Source of the DNA: Brevibacillus fulvus | Lineage (GTDB): Bacteria; Bacillota; Bacilli; Brevibacillales; Brevibacillaceae | Assembly: GCF_016908525.1 (NCBI RefSeq) | Contig: NZ_JAFBEB010000017.1 | Location: 1 to 62,891, forward strand | DNA: 62,891 nucleotides | Direction: 5' to 3' | Part shown: positions 1-9,424 of the stretch, piece by piece | Layout: the number at the start of each line of letters is the position of its first letter | How positions within the stretch are numbered: the stretch's first letter is position 1 | Made by a program: the position numbers and the translations under genes | The notes under the pieces: generated by a model | Told to the model about the DNA's origin: nothing | Databases searched by the model: none | What the model saw: the letters and a program-made list of their open reading frames with translations, nothing else

Positions 1-79
1 CGATGAGGTTGATAGGTTCGGTGTGGAAGCGCGGTAACGCGTGGAGCTGACGAATACTAATCGGTCGAGGGCTTATCCA
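1..79 (+). rRNA. 23S ribosomal RNA, 3' end only
   Basis: The first ~79 bases match the conserved 3' end of bacterial 23S rRNA, including the GCTGACGAATACTAATCGG stretch and the closing GAGGGCTTATCC segment that pairs with the 5' end of the molecule. The rest of the gene lies outside the window. The exact 3' end is placed by analogy with B. subtilis and may be off by a few bases. No 5S rRNA gene follows: a terminator is reached within 50 bases. Confidence 0.93.
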
Positions 80-123
80 CATTTCCTTAGTCAATTTGCG
101 TATCCAGTTTTGAAGGAATAAGA

Positions 124-157
124 TACCCTCAACCATTGTTGAGGGTTTTTGTTTTTT
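124..157 (+). terminator. Intrinsic terminator of the upstream rRNA operon
   Basis: A 9-bp stem (ACCCTCAAC / GTTGAGGGT) with a 4-base loop is followed by a T-rich tract. It lies about 45 bases after the 23S end and closes the rRNA operon. Confidence 0.88.
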
Positions 158-213
158 ATCAGATGGGGGAAAAACGCTGTCGAATCTTTACAAACTTTAC
201 GACAAGATTACCC

Positions 214-242
214 TTGCATAGGATTTGCCATTGGCATACCAT
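214..242 (+). promoter_or_regulatory. Possible sigma-A promoter for the glycosyltransferase gene
   Basis: TTGCAT (214-219) and TACCAT (237-242) are separated by 17 bases, which fits a moderate sigma-A promoter. Transcription would start just before the triple 18-bp repeat. Called by eye from two hexamers only. Confidence 0.35.
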
Positions 243-254
243 CATAACATGTAA

Positions 255-308
255 AAGGAATCAAGTGAGATTAAGGAATCAAGTGAGATTAAGGAATCAA
301 GTGAGATT
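255..308 (+). repeat. Three perfect tandem copies of an 18-bp unit
   Basis: The unit AAGGAATCAAGTGAGATT occurs at 255-272, 273-290 and 291-308 without mismatch, ending 29 bases before the start of the glycosyltransferase gene. Each unit contains a purine-rich AAGGA that resembles a weak ribosome-binding site. The true site for the gene is a separate AAAGGAG at about 324-330. Confidence 0.97.
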
Positions 309-337
309 ATGGAAGCGGAATCCAAAGGAGAATCAAA

Positions 338-1468
338 ATGAAGAAGATTTTAATCTTTTCAGCTTCAATCGGTAACGGCCATAATCAAACTGCAAAAGCA
401 ATGCAGGAAAGTTTGGGTGAACAAGGTTATTCATCCATGATTATTGATACGCTAGAATACGTGAGTCCAACTTTTCATAAAATCTTGCTGGAAAGTTACA
501 TGAATTTATTAAGATTGTCGCCAAAAATGTGGGGAAAGATATATCATAACTCCGAAAGATCGCGACTAATCGAGATTAATGTTTTGATGCTGCTGGCCAA
601 CAAGCTGAAAAAATTGATTAATAGCGTCAAGCCGGATGCTTTTATTGCGACGCATCCGTTTGCCAGCTGCATGTTGTCTGTACTCAAAGGGCGAAATAAC
701 TGGAGTATTCCAATCTATACAATAATCACGGATTTTACCATCCACCCTTCATGGATAAACCATCATATCGATTATTATTTCATTGCACATGAACAATTAA
801 AATACTTGATCGATATATATCGGGAAGATCCCGAAAAATTCAAGGCGATGGGCATACCGATAATGAAAAAGTTTCGTGAGCCATTGGATAAAGAGAAATT
901 ACGCGAGACATTTGGGTTAAAGAACAATCAGAAATGCATTTTACTGTCAGGTGGCGGCTTGGGTTTAGGTTCGATGGAAAAAGTATTGGACGGTTTGAAT
1001 AATATTGACCTTCCGCTGAAGACGTTTGTCTTAACCGGAAAAAACCAAAAATTGTTTCGCAAAGTTTCCAAACATACATATCGACATGAGGTGGTTCCGC
1101 TCCCTTTTATCGACAACGTTCACGAATACCTGCATGTGGCCGATTTAATCGTAACGAAATCAGGAGGTCTGACGACAGCAGAGGTACTGAGTAAGCAAGT
1201 CCCGATGATTGTTCACAATCCGTTGCCAGGACAAGAGGAAAGGAACAGCCATTTTTTGCTGAACAACGGTTGTGCTGTGCATGCTACCGTTTCGGAACAA
1301 CTGATCTATTTTATAAGGGAATTGTTGTATAATCCTATAAAAGTGGATCATATGAAACAGATGGCAAAAAGGATCGCCAAACCGAACGCAGCCGAAGACA
1401 TTGCGCGATTTATCATGGAGGATATGGCGAGTAAAGCTGTTTCAAAGGTACCTTTAGGAGGAGAATAA
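338..1468 (+). CDS. Processive diacylglycerol glucosyltransferase-like protein (MGDG synthase family)
   Basis: A 376-residue GT-B glycosyltransferase resembling UgtP and plant MGDG synthases. These enzymes move hexose from a UDP-sugar to diacylglycerol at the inner membrane face, making glycolipids and lipoteichoic-acid anchors. The N-terminal acceptor domain opens with SASIGNGHNQTAKA (GNGH at residues 12-15), the family hallmark. The C-terminal donor-binding part holds TKSGGLTTAE (from about residue 273) and a PGQEERN segment. ATG 338 is supported by AAAGGAG 8 bases upstream. Its stop overlaps the start of the HAD gene by one base (TAATG), so the two are probably co-translated. Family membership is clear; the exact sugar and acceptor are inferred. 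Confidence 0.82.
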   Translation: MKKILIFSASIGNGHNQTAKAMQESLGEQGYSSMIIDTLEYVSPTFHKILLESYMNLLRLSPKMWGKIYHNSERSRLIEINVLMLLANKLKKLINSVKPDAFIATHPFASCMLSVLKGRNNWSIPIYTIITDFTIHPSWINHHIDYYFIAHEQLKYLIDIYREDPEKFKAMGIPIMKKFREPLDKEKLRETFGLKNNQKCILLSGGGLGLGSMEKVLDGLNNIDLPLKTFVLTGKNQKLFRKVSKHTYRHEVVPLPFIDNVHEYLHVADLIVTKSGGLTTAEVLSKQVPMIVHNPLPGQEERNSHFLLNNGCAVHATVSEQLIYFIRELLYNPIKVDHMKQMAKRIAKPNAAEDIARFIMEDMASKAVSKVPLGGE

Positions 1469-2127
1469 TGGCAATCAATCAGGCTGTTTTTTTCGACATG
1501 GATGGAACCTTGCTCCAATCCGAAAAGTTGGCGGTGCCGGCATTTCGCAAAACATTTGCGGATTTGATCGAACGTGGGCATTGGAACAAGGATATACCCG
1601 ACGAGCAAGAATTTACGAATGTATTAGGAATGACCATCTCACAGCTTTGGGATCGACTGCTTCCGGGAGCGAACGAACAAACCAAGAAATTAGCCAATCA
1701 ACTGATGTTGGAAAACGAAATCATCTTGTTGAAGCAAGGGTATACCGACCTTTACCCCGATGTACGCGAAGTGCTGACCGAGTTAAAAGAACGAGGACTG
1801 GATCTGTTTGTGGCAAGCAATGGGCTGGAGAATTACATTGCAGCCATTTGCGATTATTTTCAAATAACCGGACTGTTTACTGACCTCTACTCCGCCGGTC
1901 GTTTCGCCACAAAGTCCAAAAATGAGCTGGTCGCCCGACTAATCAGCGATTACACGGTCAACCGCGCGGTCATGGTCGGAGACCGTCATTCCGATGTGGA
2001 AGCGGGGAAAACAAACGGGCTGTTCACGATCGGTTGCGACTTCGGCTTTGCGCAAGCGGGCGAGTTGGACGGAGCAGATGTAGTCGTGCAGCGTTTTGCG
2101 GAGATTCCCGAAAAATTACCTTTCTGA
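1468..2127 (+). CDS. HAD-superfamily hydrolase (phosphoglycolate phosphatase-like)
   Basis: A 219-residue haloacid dehalogenase-like phosphatase. Motif I is DMDGTLL (residues 9-15) with the nucleophile and acid/base aspartates. VASNG supplies motif II. Motif IV is MVGDRHSDVEAG at about 168-179. The helical cap between motifs I and II fits the PGP/beta-phosphoglucomutase subgroup. It overlaps the upstream glycosyltransferase by one base and is followed by a strong terminator, so the pair forms a two-gene unit. The substrate cannot be told from sequence; a housecleaning sugar-phosphate or nucleotide phosphatase is possible. Confidence 0.85.
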   Translation: MAINQAVFFDMDGTLLQSEKLAVPAFRKTFADLIERGHWNKDIPDEQEFTNVLGMTISQLWDRLLPGANEQTKKLANQLMLENEIILLKQGYTDLYPDVREVLTELKERGLDLFVASNGLENYIAAICDYFQITGLFTDLYSAGRFATKSKNELVARLISDYTVNRAVMVGDRHSDVEAGKTNGLFTIGCDFGFAQAGELDGADVVVQRFAEIPEKLPF

Positions 2128-2146
2128 ATAAAATAACAGGCAGGCC

Positions 2147-2177
2147 AAAAAACCATTCCCGTTGAATGGTTTTTTTC
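2147..2177 (+). terminator. Intrinsic terminator after the HAD gene
   Basis: A 12-bp perfect stem (AAAAAACCATTC / GAATGGTTTTTT) with a 5-base loop. Its own arm supplies the T-run. It separates the two-gene unit from the ctsR operon. Confidence 0.9.
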
Positions 2178-2255
2178 GTGCGCCACTTTCCTCCTGCTGC
2201 CCTTCTCGTTTCAAGATGAACCGAAATGAACAAACTAAAGATAAAGCTTCACCAC

Positions 2256-2283
2256 TTGCGTCCCCCAAAAAAATCATTATAAT
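2256..2283 (+). promoter_or_regulatory. Sigma-A promoter of the ctsR operon
   Basis: TTGCGT (2256-2261) and a consensus TATAAT (2278-2283) are separated by 16 bases, immediately upstream of the CtsR operator, which would cover the transcription start. Confidence 0.75.
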
Positions 2284-2286
2284 TAA

Positions 2287-2303
2287 AGTCAAAGATAGTC
2301 AAA
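2287..2303 (+). promoter_or_regulatory. CtsR operator (heptad direct repeat)
   Basis: Two perfect AGTCAAA heptads (2287-2293 and 2297-2303) are separated by three bases, matching the CtsR box RGTCAAA-NAN-RGTCAAA (second heptad position-for-position; the spacer is GAT). It starts 3 bases after the -10 hexamer, so bound CtsR would block initiation. This is the autoregulatory site expected for class III heat-shock operons in Gram-positive bacteria. Confidence 0.92.
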
Positions 2304-2338
2304 GTCAATGATCACGATGGAACGGGAGGGCAGCATAA

Positions 2339-2803
2339 ATGCGGAATATCTCGGACCTTATCGAACAACATCTGAAGAACATATTGCAGGATAGTCCCGG
2401 TGGGTCGATCGAGATCCAACGTAGTGAGCTTGCTGACCTGTTTCAGTGTGTTCCTTCGCAGATTAATTATGTGATAAACACCAGATTTACCGTTGAAAAA
2501 GGGTATTTGGTGGAAAGCAAGCGCGGCGGCGGAGGATATATTCGGATTCGCAAGGTCCAAATTGTCAGCAAAGCTCGTTTGCAGGAATTGTTAACGGAAG
2601 AACTGATCGGTGAGAGTATCACACAAGGGGTTGGCTATGCAATCATTGATCGATTGTTGGAAGAGGGATTAATCAGTGCACGAGAGTCAACACTGATGAA
2701 GATTGCAACTTCTCGAAACGTCCTTAACGAAGTTCCCCAAATTCGCGATCGGCTGCGCGCAACGATGCTGAAACAAATGATTGCGGCTATCTTGTTGAGG
2801 TAA
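2339..2803 (+). CDS. ctsR: Transcriptional repressor CtsR
   Basis: A 154-residue repressor of clp and other class III heat-shock genes. The N-terminal winged helix-turn-helix runs to about residue 70. It includes RSELADLFQCVPSQINYVINTRF and the glycine-rich wing RGGGGYIRI that inserts into the minor groove. The C-terminal dimerisation domain ends in the usual MLKQMI helix. First gene of ctsR-mcsA-mcsB-clpC, behind a perfect CtsR operator, so the operon is autoregulated. In B. subtilis, McsB phosphorylates arginines in the wing to release CtsR during heat stress; those partners are encoded next door. Length and order are typical. Confidence 0.97.
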   Translation: MRNISDLIEQHLKNILQDSPGGSIEIQRSELADLFQCVPSQINYVINTRFTVEKGYLVESKRGGGGYIRIRKVQIVSKARLQELLTEELIGESITQGVGYAIIDRLLEEGLISARESTLMKIATSRNVLNEVPQIRDRLRATMLKQMIAAILLR

Positions 2804-2875
2804 GCTGTTAAACAGGAAAAAGAACGGTTTTCCAATGTTGTATACGACTTGAAAAGGATAAAGGAGGGAACGGCA

Positions 2876-3406
2876 ATGAATTGTGAGGAATGTGGAAAAA
2901 GGCCTGCAACCCTGCACTTGACCAAGATCGTAAATGGTGAAAAAACCGAATATCATATTTGTGAGCAGTGCGCCAAGGAAGCTGACGTATTTGGCGGATT
3001 TAGCAACTTCAGCATTAACAACCTGCTCTCTGGCTTGTTGAATTTTGATCCCATGCTGAAAAAAGAGGGTGCAGGCGCAAAGGACAGCCAAGCAAATCAG
3101 AAGCCGTTTCGCTGTGAAACATGCGGTCTTACCTACGCCCAGTTTAGCAAAAGCGGTAAATTTGGCTGCAGTGACTGTTATAAATTTTTGGGTGATCGAT
3201 TGGACCCGCTTTTGCGGAGAATTCATGGAAACATACAGCACCTGGGGAAAGTACCGGAGAGAACCGGCGGCCAGTTGAAAATCCGCAAAGAACTGGATCA
3301 GTTGAAAGAGGCTTTACGGAAATATGTGGTTAGTGAAGAATTTGAGAAAGCTGCTGAAATTCGCGACCGCATTCGTGCATTGGAGCAAAGAATCGCCCAA
3401 TCATAA
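2876..3406 (+). CDS. mcsA: McsA, zinc-binding activator of McsB
   Basis: A 176-residue partner of the arginine kinase McsB. Four CxxC-type pairs are visible (CEEC near the N terminus, CEQC, CETC, CSDC), forming the zinc sites. A C-terminal UVR-type coiled helix pair (about 137-172, with EFEKAAEIRDRIRALE) matches the ClpC-binding UVR motif. The start chosen is ATG 2876, 7 bases after AAGGAGGG; an upstream in-frame ATG at 2849 lacks such a site. Lies between ctsR and mcsB and is co-transcribed with them. Confidence 0.95.
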   Translation: MNCEECGKRPATLHLTKIVNGEKTEYHICEQCAKEADVFGGFSNFSINNLLSGLLNFDPMLKKEGAGAKDSQANQKPFRCETCGLTYAQFSKSGKFGCSDCYKFLGDRLDPLLRRIHGNIQHLGKVPERTGGQLKIRKELDQLKEALRKYVVSEEFEKAAEIRDRIRALEQRIAQS

Positions 3407-3424
3407 GCTGGGAGGTGAATGTCG

Positions 3425-4492
3425 ATGTCACAACAAAGCTTTACGCAAAATCCTTGGAGTTACTGGATGAAGGGGGATGGGCCGGATTCCGATATTGTCG
3501 TGAGCACCCGTTTGCGGATTGCCCGGAATTTGTCCCAACTTCCTTTTCCGCTGCTGGCGACCGATTCCCAGGCGGAGGAAGTTGTCCGAAAGGTATCGGC
3601 AGCGGCAAAAGACGAAGCGATGAAAAACTTGGCTGATTTTGAGTTGATTACGATGGAGCAAATCAGTCCCCTGGAAAAAAGGGTGCTGGTGGAAAAACAT
3701 TTGGTCAGCCCCAATCTCGCCGAGGAATCGCGAAAAGGTGCAGTGTTGTTAAATCGGGAAGAATCGATCAGCATCATGATCAATGAAGAAGACCATATTC
3801 GGATTCAGGTTCTTCTGCCGGGATTTCAATTGAACGAAGCTTGGGAAACGGGCTCAAAGCTGGATGATCTGTTTGAGAAACATTTAAATTATGCCTTTGA
3901 CGAAAAACGAGGTTATTTGACCAGTTGCCCTACCAATGTGGGGACGGGGATCCGGGCCTCAGTCATGCTGCATCTGCCCGCTTTGGTCATCACGCAGCAA
4001 ATCAACCGAATTTTGCAGGCGATCAACCAGGTAGGATTGGTCGTGCGCGGACTGTATGGGGAAGGCAGCGAAGCACTTGGCAACTTGTTTCAGCTATCGA
4101 ATCAAGTTACACTGGGGCTAGCGGAAAGTGACATTCTCGCCAATCTTTACAGTGTGGCTCGGCAAATTATCGAACAGGAGAGAGTCGCTCGGCGATATTT
4201 GCATGAGCATTCGCGAACGGCTTTGGAAGATCGAATTTATCGGTCTTACGGCATTCTCCTGTACGCCCGCAATGTTGAATCAAAAGAGGCGGCACAGCGC
4301 TTGTCCGATGTCCGTTTGGGCATTGATCTAGGGATTATTAAAGGAATTCCGTCAAACATAATTAATGAGTTGTTGGTGATGACGCAACCGGGATTTTTGC
4401 AGCATCACGCCGGTCAAAAACTGACTCCGGAACAACGTGACGAACGAAGAGCCCGGTTAATTCGCGAAAGGCTATCCACCGTAACAAATTAA
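3425..4492 (+). CDS. mcsB: Protein-arginine kinase McsB
   Basis: A 355-residue protein of the ATP:guanido phosphotransferase family. It phosphorylates arginine in proteins, marking them for ClpCP and inactivating CtsR. The STRLRIARN signature near the N terminus and the nucleotide/guanidino loop CPTNVGTGIRAS (from about residue 168) are both present. Two in-frame ATGs exist, at 3419 and 3425; the second is preferred because GGAGGT (3411-3416) is 8 bases upstream of it and only 2 from the first. Length is typical. It sits between mcsA and clpC in the CtsR regulon. Confidence 0.95.
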   Translation: MSQQSFTQNPWSYWMKGDGPDSDIVVSTRLRIARNLSQLPFPLLATDSQAEEVVRKVSAAAKDEAMKNLADFELITMEQISPLEKRVLVEKHLVSPNLAEESRKGAVLLNREESISIMINEEDHIRIQVLLPGFQLNEAWETGSKLDDLFEKHLNYAFDEKRGYLTSCPTNVGTGIRASVMLHLPALVITQQINRILQAINQVGLVVRGLYGEGSEALGNLFQLSNQVTLGLAESDILANLYSVARQIIEQERVARRYLHEHSRTALEDRIYRSYGILLYARNVESKEAAQRLSDVRLGIDLGIIKGIPSNIINELLVMTQPGFLQHHAGQKLTPEQRDERRARLIRERLSTVTN

Positions 4493-4510
4493 AATGGAGG
4501 TGTAACCGAT

Positions 4511-6967
4511 ATGATGTTTGGACGTTTTACTGAACGCGCACAAAAAGTTTTGGCTCTTGCTTTAGAAGAAGCTGTTCGATTGGGGCACAAGGATATTGGC
4601 ACGGAGCACGTTTTGTTGGGGCTAATCCGTGAAGGCGAAGGAATCGCGGCCAAAGCGCTGCAATCGTTGGGCCTGGGACTCGATAAAATTCAAAGCGAAG
4701 TGGAATCGCTGATTGGACGGGGGACCGAACAAACCGCAGGTGCCAATTACACACCGAACTATACGCCGCGCGCCAAAAAAGTAATTGAATTGTCGATGGA
4801 CGAAGCTCGCAAGCTTGGTCATACTTACGTCGGTACGGAACATATCTTGCTTGGCCTGATCCGTGAAGGGGAAGGAATTGCCGCACGGATTATGAACAAT
4901 TTGGGCGTAAGCTTGAACAAAGCGCGTCAACAAGTGCTCCAACTGTTGGGCAGTTCGGAAATGATGTCGTCTCATCAATCCGGCGGAGGCAACGCGTCCG
5001 CCAATACGCCAACGTTGGACAGCTTGGCTCGCGATTTGACCGCGATTGCCCGTGAAGGGGGTCTGGACCCTGTCATCGGACGACAAAACGAGATCGAACG
5101 CGTGATTCAGGTACTCAGCCGCCGGACAAAAAACAATCCCGTATTGATTGGGGAGCCCGGTGTTGGGAAAACGGCGATTGCGGAAGGTTTGGCGCAAAAA
5201 ATTGTCAACAATGAAATTCCGGAAACATTGCGCGACAAACGGGTTATGACGCTGGATATGGGAACAGTTGTCGCCGGCACCAAGTATCGCGGTGAATTTG
5301 AAGATCGTCTGAAAAAAATCATGGATGAAATCCGGCAAGCCGGCAACATTATCTTGTTTATTGACGAATTGCATACGCTGATCGGTGCTGGCGGTGCAGA
5401 AGGTGCGATTGACGCCTCCAACATTTTGAAGCCCGCTTTGGCCCGCGGCGAATTGCAATGCATCGGGGCGACCACGCTCGATGAGTATCGGAAGTATATT
5501 GAAAAAGACGCCGCGTTGGAAAGACGTTTTCAACCAATTCAGGTCAACGAACCGACTGCGGAAAACGCCATCAAGATTTTGCACGGACTGCGTGATCGTT
5601 ACGAAGCGCATCACCGCGTAAAAATTACGGATGAAGCAATTGAGCAGGCTGTACGATTGTCTGATCGGTATATCACGGACCGGTTCTTGCCGGACAAAGC
5701 GATTGACTTGATCGATGAAGCCGCCTCAAAAGTCCGCTTGCAATCCTTTACCGTTCCGCCAAACTTGAAAGAGCTGGAAGCGCATCTGGAAGAAGTGCGC
5801 AAGGAAAAGGATGCAGCGGTGCAATCCCAGGAATTCGAAGAAGCTGCTTCGTTGCGCGACAAAGAACAGAAGCTCCGCGAAGAACTGGAGAAAACCAAAA
5901 AAGACTGGAAAGAACGCCAAGGCAAGCTGAACATGGAAGTAACGCCGGAAGATATCGCCCATGTCGTGGCCAACTGGACTGGAGTTCCAGTCGTGAAATT
6001 GAAAGAAGAAGAAACCGAACGTTTGTTGAAAATGGAAGAAATCTTGCATGATCGTGTGATTGGCCAAGATGAAGCGGTCAAATCCATCTCTCGTGCCGTA
6101 AGACGTGCTCGCGCCGGGTTGAAAGATCCGAAACGCCCGATCGGCTCCTTCATTTTCCTCGGACCAACCGGTGTCGGGAAAACCGAATTAGCCCGCGCTG
6201 TTGCGGAAGCTCTGTTTGGCGATGAGGATTCGATGATTCGTATCGACATGTCGGAATACATGGAAAAACATTCGACTGCACGACTCGTCGGTGCTCCTCC
6301 AGGATATGTCGGATATGACGAAGGCGGGCAATTGACAGAAAAAGTGCGCCGCAAACCGTATTCGGTTATTTTGCTGGATGAAATTGAAAAAGCTCATCCG
6401 GATGTATTTAATATCTTGCTGCAAGTGCTGGACGACGGACGTTTGACCGATTCCAAAGGCCGTACGGTCGACTTCCGCAATACCGTCGTCATCATGACCT
6501 CCAACGTAGGGGCGAACATGATTAAAAAGAACACCTCCCTTGGCTTTACTATGGGAGATACGGAAAAGAAATATCAGGATATGAAAGACAAAGTAATGGA
6601 TGAATTAAAACGCAGCTTCCGTCCGGAATTCCTGAACCGTATCGATGAAGTCATCGTCTTCCATTCGCTGGAGCAAGAGCATATCGAACAAATCGTCAGC
6701 TTGATGACCGAAGAACTCCGCAAACGTCTGGAAGAACAAAACATTTACTTCAAATTGACAGATGAAGCGAAGAAGATCCTGGCGAAAGAAGGATTTGACC
6801 CGGCCTACGGTGCCCGTCCGCTCCGCCGTGCGATCCAGCGCAATATTGAGGACAAATTGTCGGAAGAGCTCCTGAGAGGAACGATTCAAAAGGGCGACTC
6901 TGTCACAATTGATGCGGAAGACGGGGTGCTGGTCGTCAAACGCTTGGAGACAAGCGCATCCAAATAA
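4511..6967 (+). CDS. clpC: ATP-dependent Clp protease ATP-binding subunit ClpC
   Basis: An 818-residue Hsp100 unfoldase that feeds substrates, including arginine-phosphorylated ones, to ClpP. Two Clp-N repeats open the protein ([24 protein letters not shown]). The first AAA+ module has Walker A GEPGVGKT at about 215-222. The M-domain carries a UVR-like helix around residue 440 that binds McsA/MecB-type adaptors. The second AAA+ module has GPTGVGKT at about 551. A ClpP-docking VGF-type loop is expected in module two; [14 protein letters not shown] marks that region. GGAGGT lies 9 bases before ATG 4511. Last gene of the operon, followed by a terminator. Confidence 0.97.
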   Translation: MMFGRFTERAQKVLALALEEAVRLGHKDIGTEHVLLGLIREGEGIAAKALQSLGLGLDKIQSEVESLIGRGTEQTAGANYTPNYTPRAKKVIELSMDEARKLGHTYVGTEHILLGLIREGEGIAARIMNNLGVSLNKARQQVLQLLGSSEMMSSHQSGGGNASANTPTLDSLARDLTAIAREGGLDPVIGRQNEIERVIQVLSRRTKNNPVLIGEPGVGKTAIAEGLAQKIVNNEIPETLRDKRVMTLDMGTVVAGTKYRGEFEDRLKKIMDEIRQAGNIILFIDELHTLIGAGGAEGAIDASNILKPALARGELQCIGATTLDEYRKYIEKDAALERRFQPIQVNEPTAENAIKILHGLRDRYEAHHRVKITDEAIEQAVRLSDRYITDRFLPDKAIDLIDEAASKVRLQSFTVPPNLKELEAHLEEVRKEKDAAVQSQEFEEAASLRDKEQKLREELEKTKKDWKERQGKLNMEVTPEDIAHVVANWTGVPVVKLKEEETERLLKMEEILHDRVIGQDEAVKSISRAVRRARAGLKDPKRPIGSFIFLGPTGVGKTELARAVAEALFGDEDSMIRIDMSEYMEKHSTARLVGAPPGYVGYDEGGQLTEKVRRKPYSVILLDEIEKAHPDVFNILLQVLDDGRLTDSKGRTVDFRNTVVIMTSNVGANMIKKNTSLGFTMGDTEKKYQDMKDKVMDELKRSFRPEFLNRIDEVIVFHSLEQEHIEQIVSLMTEELRKRLEEQNIYFKLTDEAKKILAKEGFDPAYGARPLRRAIQRNIEDKLSEELLRGTIQKGDSVTIDAEDGVLVVKRLETSASK

Positions 6968-6986
6968 CGCATCTTGATAAACGATT

Positions 6987-7019
6987 AAGGATATCTCCTT
7001 ATGGGAGGTATCCTTTTTG
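6987..7019 (+). terminator. Terminator of the ctsR-clpC operon
   Basis: AAGGATA / TATCCTT plus CTCC / GGAG form a bulged stem that ends in a short T-run, 20 bases after clpC. Confidence 0.75.
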
Positions 7020-7076
7020 TTATGGAATCATGTATGATAAGAAGAAGAAAGAGCAAGTGGACAGGAGTTAGGGCTG

Positions 7077-8447
7077 ATGTCAAAGTTTAAAACCAAGTAT
7101 GTTTGTCAGGAATGCGGATATGAAAGTGCCAAATGGATGGGCAAATGTCCCGGCTGCAACAACTGGAATACGATGGTTGAAGAGATCTCGAGCAAACCGA
7201 GCAATTCGCGGCATGACTCCATCCATTTGAGCAAAAGCACGGTACAACCGATCACGGAGATCGCCAGTGAGCAGGAACCGCGTTTTGATACGACGATACA
7301 GGAATTAAACCGTGTTCTGGGCGGCGGACTGGTTCCAGGCTCGCTTGTGCTAGTTGGCGGCGATCCGGGGATCGGCAAATCAACGTTGCTTCTCCAGACT
7401 TCGTTTACCTTGGCCGAACAAGGCTACAAGGTTCTCTATATTTCCGGAGAAGAGTCGACCAAACAGATTAAGCTGAGGGCGGATCGCCTTGATCAGCAGA
7501 CGCCTCCATCCTTGTATGTAGTGGCGGAAAATGATTTGGAATTGATTGAACAACATATAAATGAAGTAGAGCCGGCAGTCGCAATCGTTGACTCCATTCA
7601 GACGATTTTTCATCCAGGCATTCAATCGGCGGCCGGAAGCGTAGCGCAAGTCAGAGAAGCGACGGCTCATTTGATGAGAATTGCCAAAGGAAAAGGCATC
7701 GCCACCTTTATCGTCGGCCATGTGACCAAGGAAGGAGCGATCGCCGGTCCGCGGCTGCTCGAGCATATGGTCGATGCCGTTCTGTACTTTGAAGGAGAGC
7801 GGCACAATACGTTTCGCATCTTGCGCGCTGTGAAAAATCGCTTTGGTTCAACCAATGAGATCGGCATTTTCGAGATGAAAGAGCGCGGGCTGGAGGAAGT
7901 CGCCAACCCGTCGGAGATTTTTTTGGCGGAACGACCAGTCGGTGTGGCAGGCTCGACCGTAGTGGCCAGTATGGAAGGCACCCGACCGGTGTTGGTGGAA
8001 CTGCAAGCATTGGTCTCCCCGACCAGTTTTGTCACTCCAAGAAGAATGGCAACTGGGGTTGACCATCAGCGCGTTGCGATGATTATGGCGGTACTGGAAA
8101 AACGAGTTGGATTGATGTTGCAAAATCAAGATGCGTATGTAAATGTAGCCGGCGGAGTCAGGTTAGACGAACCGGCCGTTGATTTGGCGATTGCGGTCAG
8201 TTTGGCCAGCAGTTTCCGCGATCATGCCACCAATCAATTTGATGTCGTGATCGGCGAAGTCGGGTTGACCGGTGAAGTCCGGGCTGTTTCGCGAATTGAA
8301 CAGAGAGTGCGTGAAGCCCACAAACTGGGTTTCAAGCGAGCGATTATCCCGGAAAAAAATATTCGCGGACTGGAGATATCAGCCGATATCGAACTGGTCG
8401 GAGTAAAGACAGTTGAAGAAGCTTTGCGTGAAGTTATGAGGGGTTAG
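7077..8447 (+). CDS. radA: DNA repair protein RadA
   Basis: A 456-residue RecA-like branch-migration helicase that helps process recombination intermediates. The N-terminal four-cysteine zinc finger uses C10, C13, C24 and C27. Walker [11 protein letters not shown] begins at about residue 94. The RadA-specific VKNRFGS motif lies around 251-257. The C-terminal part is the Lon-protease-like domain. Downstream of clpC as in B. subtilis, but disA, its usual next neighbour, is missing here. Confidence 0.96.
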   Translation: MSKFKTKYVCQECGYESAKWMGKCPGCNNWNTMVEEISSKPSNSRHDSIHLSKSTVQPITEIASEQEPRFDTTIQELNRVLGGGLVPGSLVLVGGDPGIGKSTLLLQTSFTLAEQGYKVLYISGEESTKQIKLRADRLDQQTPPSLYVVAENDLELIEQHINEVEPAVAIVDSIQTIFHPGIQSAAGSVAQVREATAHLMRIAKGKGIATFIVGHVTKEGAIAGPRLLEHMVDAVLYFEGERHNTFRILRAVKNRFGSTNEIGIFEMKERGLEEVANPSEIFLAERPVGVAGSTVVASMEGTRPVLVELQALVSPTSFVTPRRMATGVDHQRVAMIMAVLEKRVGLMLQNQDAYVNVAGGVRLDEPAVDLAIAVSLASSFRDHATNQFDVVIGEVGLTGEVRAVSRIEQRVREAHKLGFKRAIIPEKNIRGLEISADIELVGVKTVEEALREVMRG

Positions 8448-8589
8448 CCAGATCTAGAACGGTTGTCCATCGATTGCTTCCGGTTTTTATTTGCACACAG
8501 CGAATTAGTCAAGGCAGTTGGGGCGATGATAGTAAGGAAGCCTACCGAGTCTGGAAAGGAATTCAAGAAGTATTCAATAACGGTGTTCA

Positions 8590-8619
8590 TTGACAGATCC
8601 GATTAATATAAAATAGTAT
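8590..8619 (+). promoter_or_regulatory. Sigma-A promoter of pssA
   Basis: A consensus TTGACA (8590-8595) and TAGTAT (8614-8619) with an 18-base spacer, 62 bases before pssA. The rest of the 233-base gap after radA holds no ORF and no recognisable disA remnant. Confidence 0.65.
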
Positions 8620-8680
8620 AGAAGCATTGATTTTCATTTTTGACACGTCTTCCTGACTAATCAACTAGGAGGTACTCCTT

Positions 8681-9412
8681 ATGTTCGTGAAATCATTACC
8701 GAACATGTTGACAATAAGCAACCTTTTTCTAGGGATTGTTGCGATTATATTTGCTTTTCAAGGCGAAGACCGTTATGTAGATTTTGCGGCAATCACAGTG
8801 ATTATTGGCATGCTGATGGACGGACTGGATGGCCGCGTGGCGCGCATGTTGAATGCACAGAGTGATTTTGGCAAAGAGCTCGACTCGCTGTCGGATGTGA
8901 TTACGTTTGGCGTCGCCCCTGCTTTTATTATGTATGTGGTAGTGCTTGACCAGCTGCAAATCGTTGGAATCTTGATTACAGCCCTGTTTCCGATTTGCGG
9001 AGCGCTGCGGTTGGCTCGGTTTAATGTACAGCCCGGCACGCCAGGCTATTTTATCGGTTTGCCGATTACGGCGGCCGGAGGCGTGTTGGCGACACTGGCT
9101 TTGTACCATCAAATATTCCACATTGGCGTGTTGGCTTTCGCTATGGTGTTGCTCTCTTATTTGATGGTGTCGAAAGTGAAGTATCCAAACTTCAAAAAGG
9201 TGGGGATACCGAAATCGGCATACTGGATCACACCGTTGATTATAGCAATTGTCGTGATTGTCGCGGTCAAATATCCCGAGCAGTTTCCCAAAATCGTTTT
9301 CCTGCCTTTGGCGGTTTATGCCTTGTATGGAATAAAAAAAAACGTTAACCTTCTGCTGAAAAAAGCGAATAAGGAAGAACGAAAAGAAGAAAAAACCATT
9401 CCGTATGATTAA
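8681..9412 (+). CDS. pssA: CDP-diacylglycerol-serine O-phosphatidyltransferase
   Basis: A 243-residue membrane enzyme making phosphatidylserine, the precursor of phosphatidylethanolamine. The CDP-alcohol phosphotransferase motif DGxxAR-x8-GxxxDxxxD is intact, from DGRVAR at about residue 50 through GKELDSLSD. About six to eight hydrophobic helices follow, and the tail is lysine-rich. The FNVQPGTPGYFIGLPITAAGG segment is typical of the Bacillus-type (class II) PssA. AGGAGGT lies close before ATG 8681. It has its own promoter and a strong terminator, so it is probably monocistronic. It occupies the place where disA is normally found. Confidence 0.9.
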   Translation: MFVKSLPNMLTISNLFLGIVAIIFAFQGEDRYVDFAAITVIIGMLMDGLDGRVARMLNAQSDFGKELDSLSDVITFGVAPAFIMYVVVLDQLQIVGILITALFPICGALRLARFNVQPGTPGYFIGLPITAAGGVLATLALYHQIFHIGVLAFAMVLLSYLMVSKVKYPNFKKVGIPKSAYWITPLIIAIVVIVAVKYPEQFPKIVFLPLAVYALYGIKKNVNLLLKKANKEERKEEKTIPYD

Positions 9413-9424
9413 GATTCGTAAATA

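Noticed and set aside
255-308. CRISPR-like repeat
   Set aside because: The copies are directly adjacent with no spacers and only 18 bases long.
136-375. ORF of 79 codons across the triple repeat
   Set aside because: It runs through the terminator, repeats and the true gene start, and repeats RLRNQV only because of the DNA repeat.
8448-8589. disA remnant after radA
   Set aside because: No reading frame with DAC-domain-like residues was found on either strand.
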